From Neokomagataea thailandica NBRC 106555 (GTDB lineage: Bacteria > Pseudomonadota > Alphaproteobacteria > Acetobacterales > Acetobacteraceae): a stretch of DNA of 64,000 nucleotides. The position numbers were made by a program, and so were the translations under genes. Within the stretch, counting starts at the first letter, position 1, and each line of letters opens with the position of its first letter. The notes under the pieces were generated by a model, which saw only the letters and a program-made list of their open reading frames with translations, was not told the DNA's origin and did no database searches. This document shows positions 63,959 through 64,000 of the stretch, piece by piece. The stretch is taken from positions 62,001 through 126,000 of the forward strand of contig NZ_BCZB01000001.1 in assembly GCF_001598495.1 (NCBI RefSeq), read 5' to 3'.

Positions 63959-64000
63959 TTATAGCGCGGGTTTGCGTTTGTGTGTGTGTTTACGAGGCTT
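63959..64000 (-). CDS. C-terminal end of an upstream gene (perhaps a helicase)
   Basis: The minus strand reads 13 codons, KPRKHTHKRKPAL, and then TAA at 63961-63959. A basic tail before an S4-protein gene fits the superfamily II helicase found at this place in related genomes. Identity is inferred only from gene order. Confidence 0.4.
   Translation of the reverse strand, partial: KPRKHTHKRKPAL

Overview
The window looks like chromosomal DNA of an acetic acid bacterium (Alphaproteobacteria, Acetobacteraceae). This rests on the mix of families: a class I lysyl-tRNA synthetase, a CyoABCD quinol oxidase, the hopanoid transporter HpnN, an FNR/FnrG-type regulator, a large TonB-dependent receptor, an alginate-export-type porin and moderate GC content. 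Genus is an inference and cannot be fixed from the sequence alone. No rRNA operon, insertion sequence, prophage or CRISPR array was seen.

Layout. 1-2.7 kb: riboflavin genes ribD-ribE-ribB(A) on the minus strand under an FMN riboswitch. 2.9-7.4 kb: photolyase; a Trm112-like/LON-domain/CnoX operon; two near-identical tRNA-Gly genes in a 202-bp tandem duplication; pyrophosphatase. 7.6-14 kb: a CAT-anticodon tRNA, ettA, an acetyltransferase, a PhzF-like protein, the mlaA-mlaC lipid-transport pair and a secreted aldose epimerase. 14-22 kb: an orphan YPDV-motif protein, ubiH-cysE, glnB, a secreted Cys/Ala/Pro protein, a two-lobed retropepsin-like protein with xerC, and priA. 22-25 kb: an AT-rich hydrolase-like reading frame interrupted by one in-frame stop, then a porin. 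25-33 kb: yigZ, hpnN, a TonB-dependent receptor and an FNR regulator divergent from ompW with an FNR box between them. 34-43.5 kb: a three-gene heavy-metal-type RND efflux operon, then mgtA-mgtC behind a leader with self-complementary blocks. 43.5-47 kb: a lipid kinase, a PlcP/LpxH-like phosphoesterase and an Agt/SqdX-like glycosyltransferase, followed by an AT-rich CPBP protease. 47-58.7 kb: an MscS-type channel, a DinG-like helicase, lysK-mprF-marC, a 2H phosphoesterase and a BI-1 protein. 59-63 kb: cyoABCD. The end holds fdxA, an S4 RNA-binding protein and the tail of a further gene.

Envelope lipids are a recurring theme: mla, hpnN, the phosphoesterase/glycosyltransferase/lipid-kinase cluster, and mprF beside lysK. 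Respiration and oxygen sensing form a second theme: FNR, its probable boxes, ompW, cyo and ubiH. The most notable oddities are the stop-interrupted hydrolase, an MprF lacking the C-terminal half of its synthase domain, a ThpR-like protein without its second catalytic His, a possible phosphate-responsive lipid-remodelling locus, and the mgtA leader.
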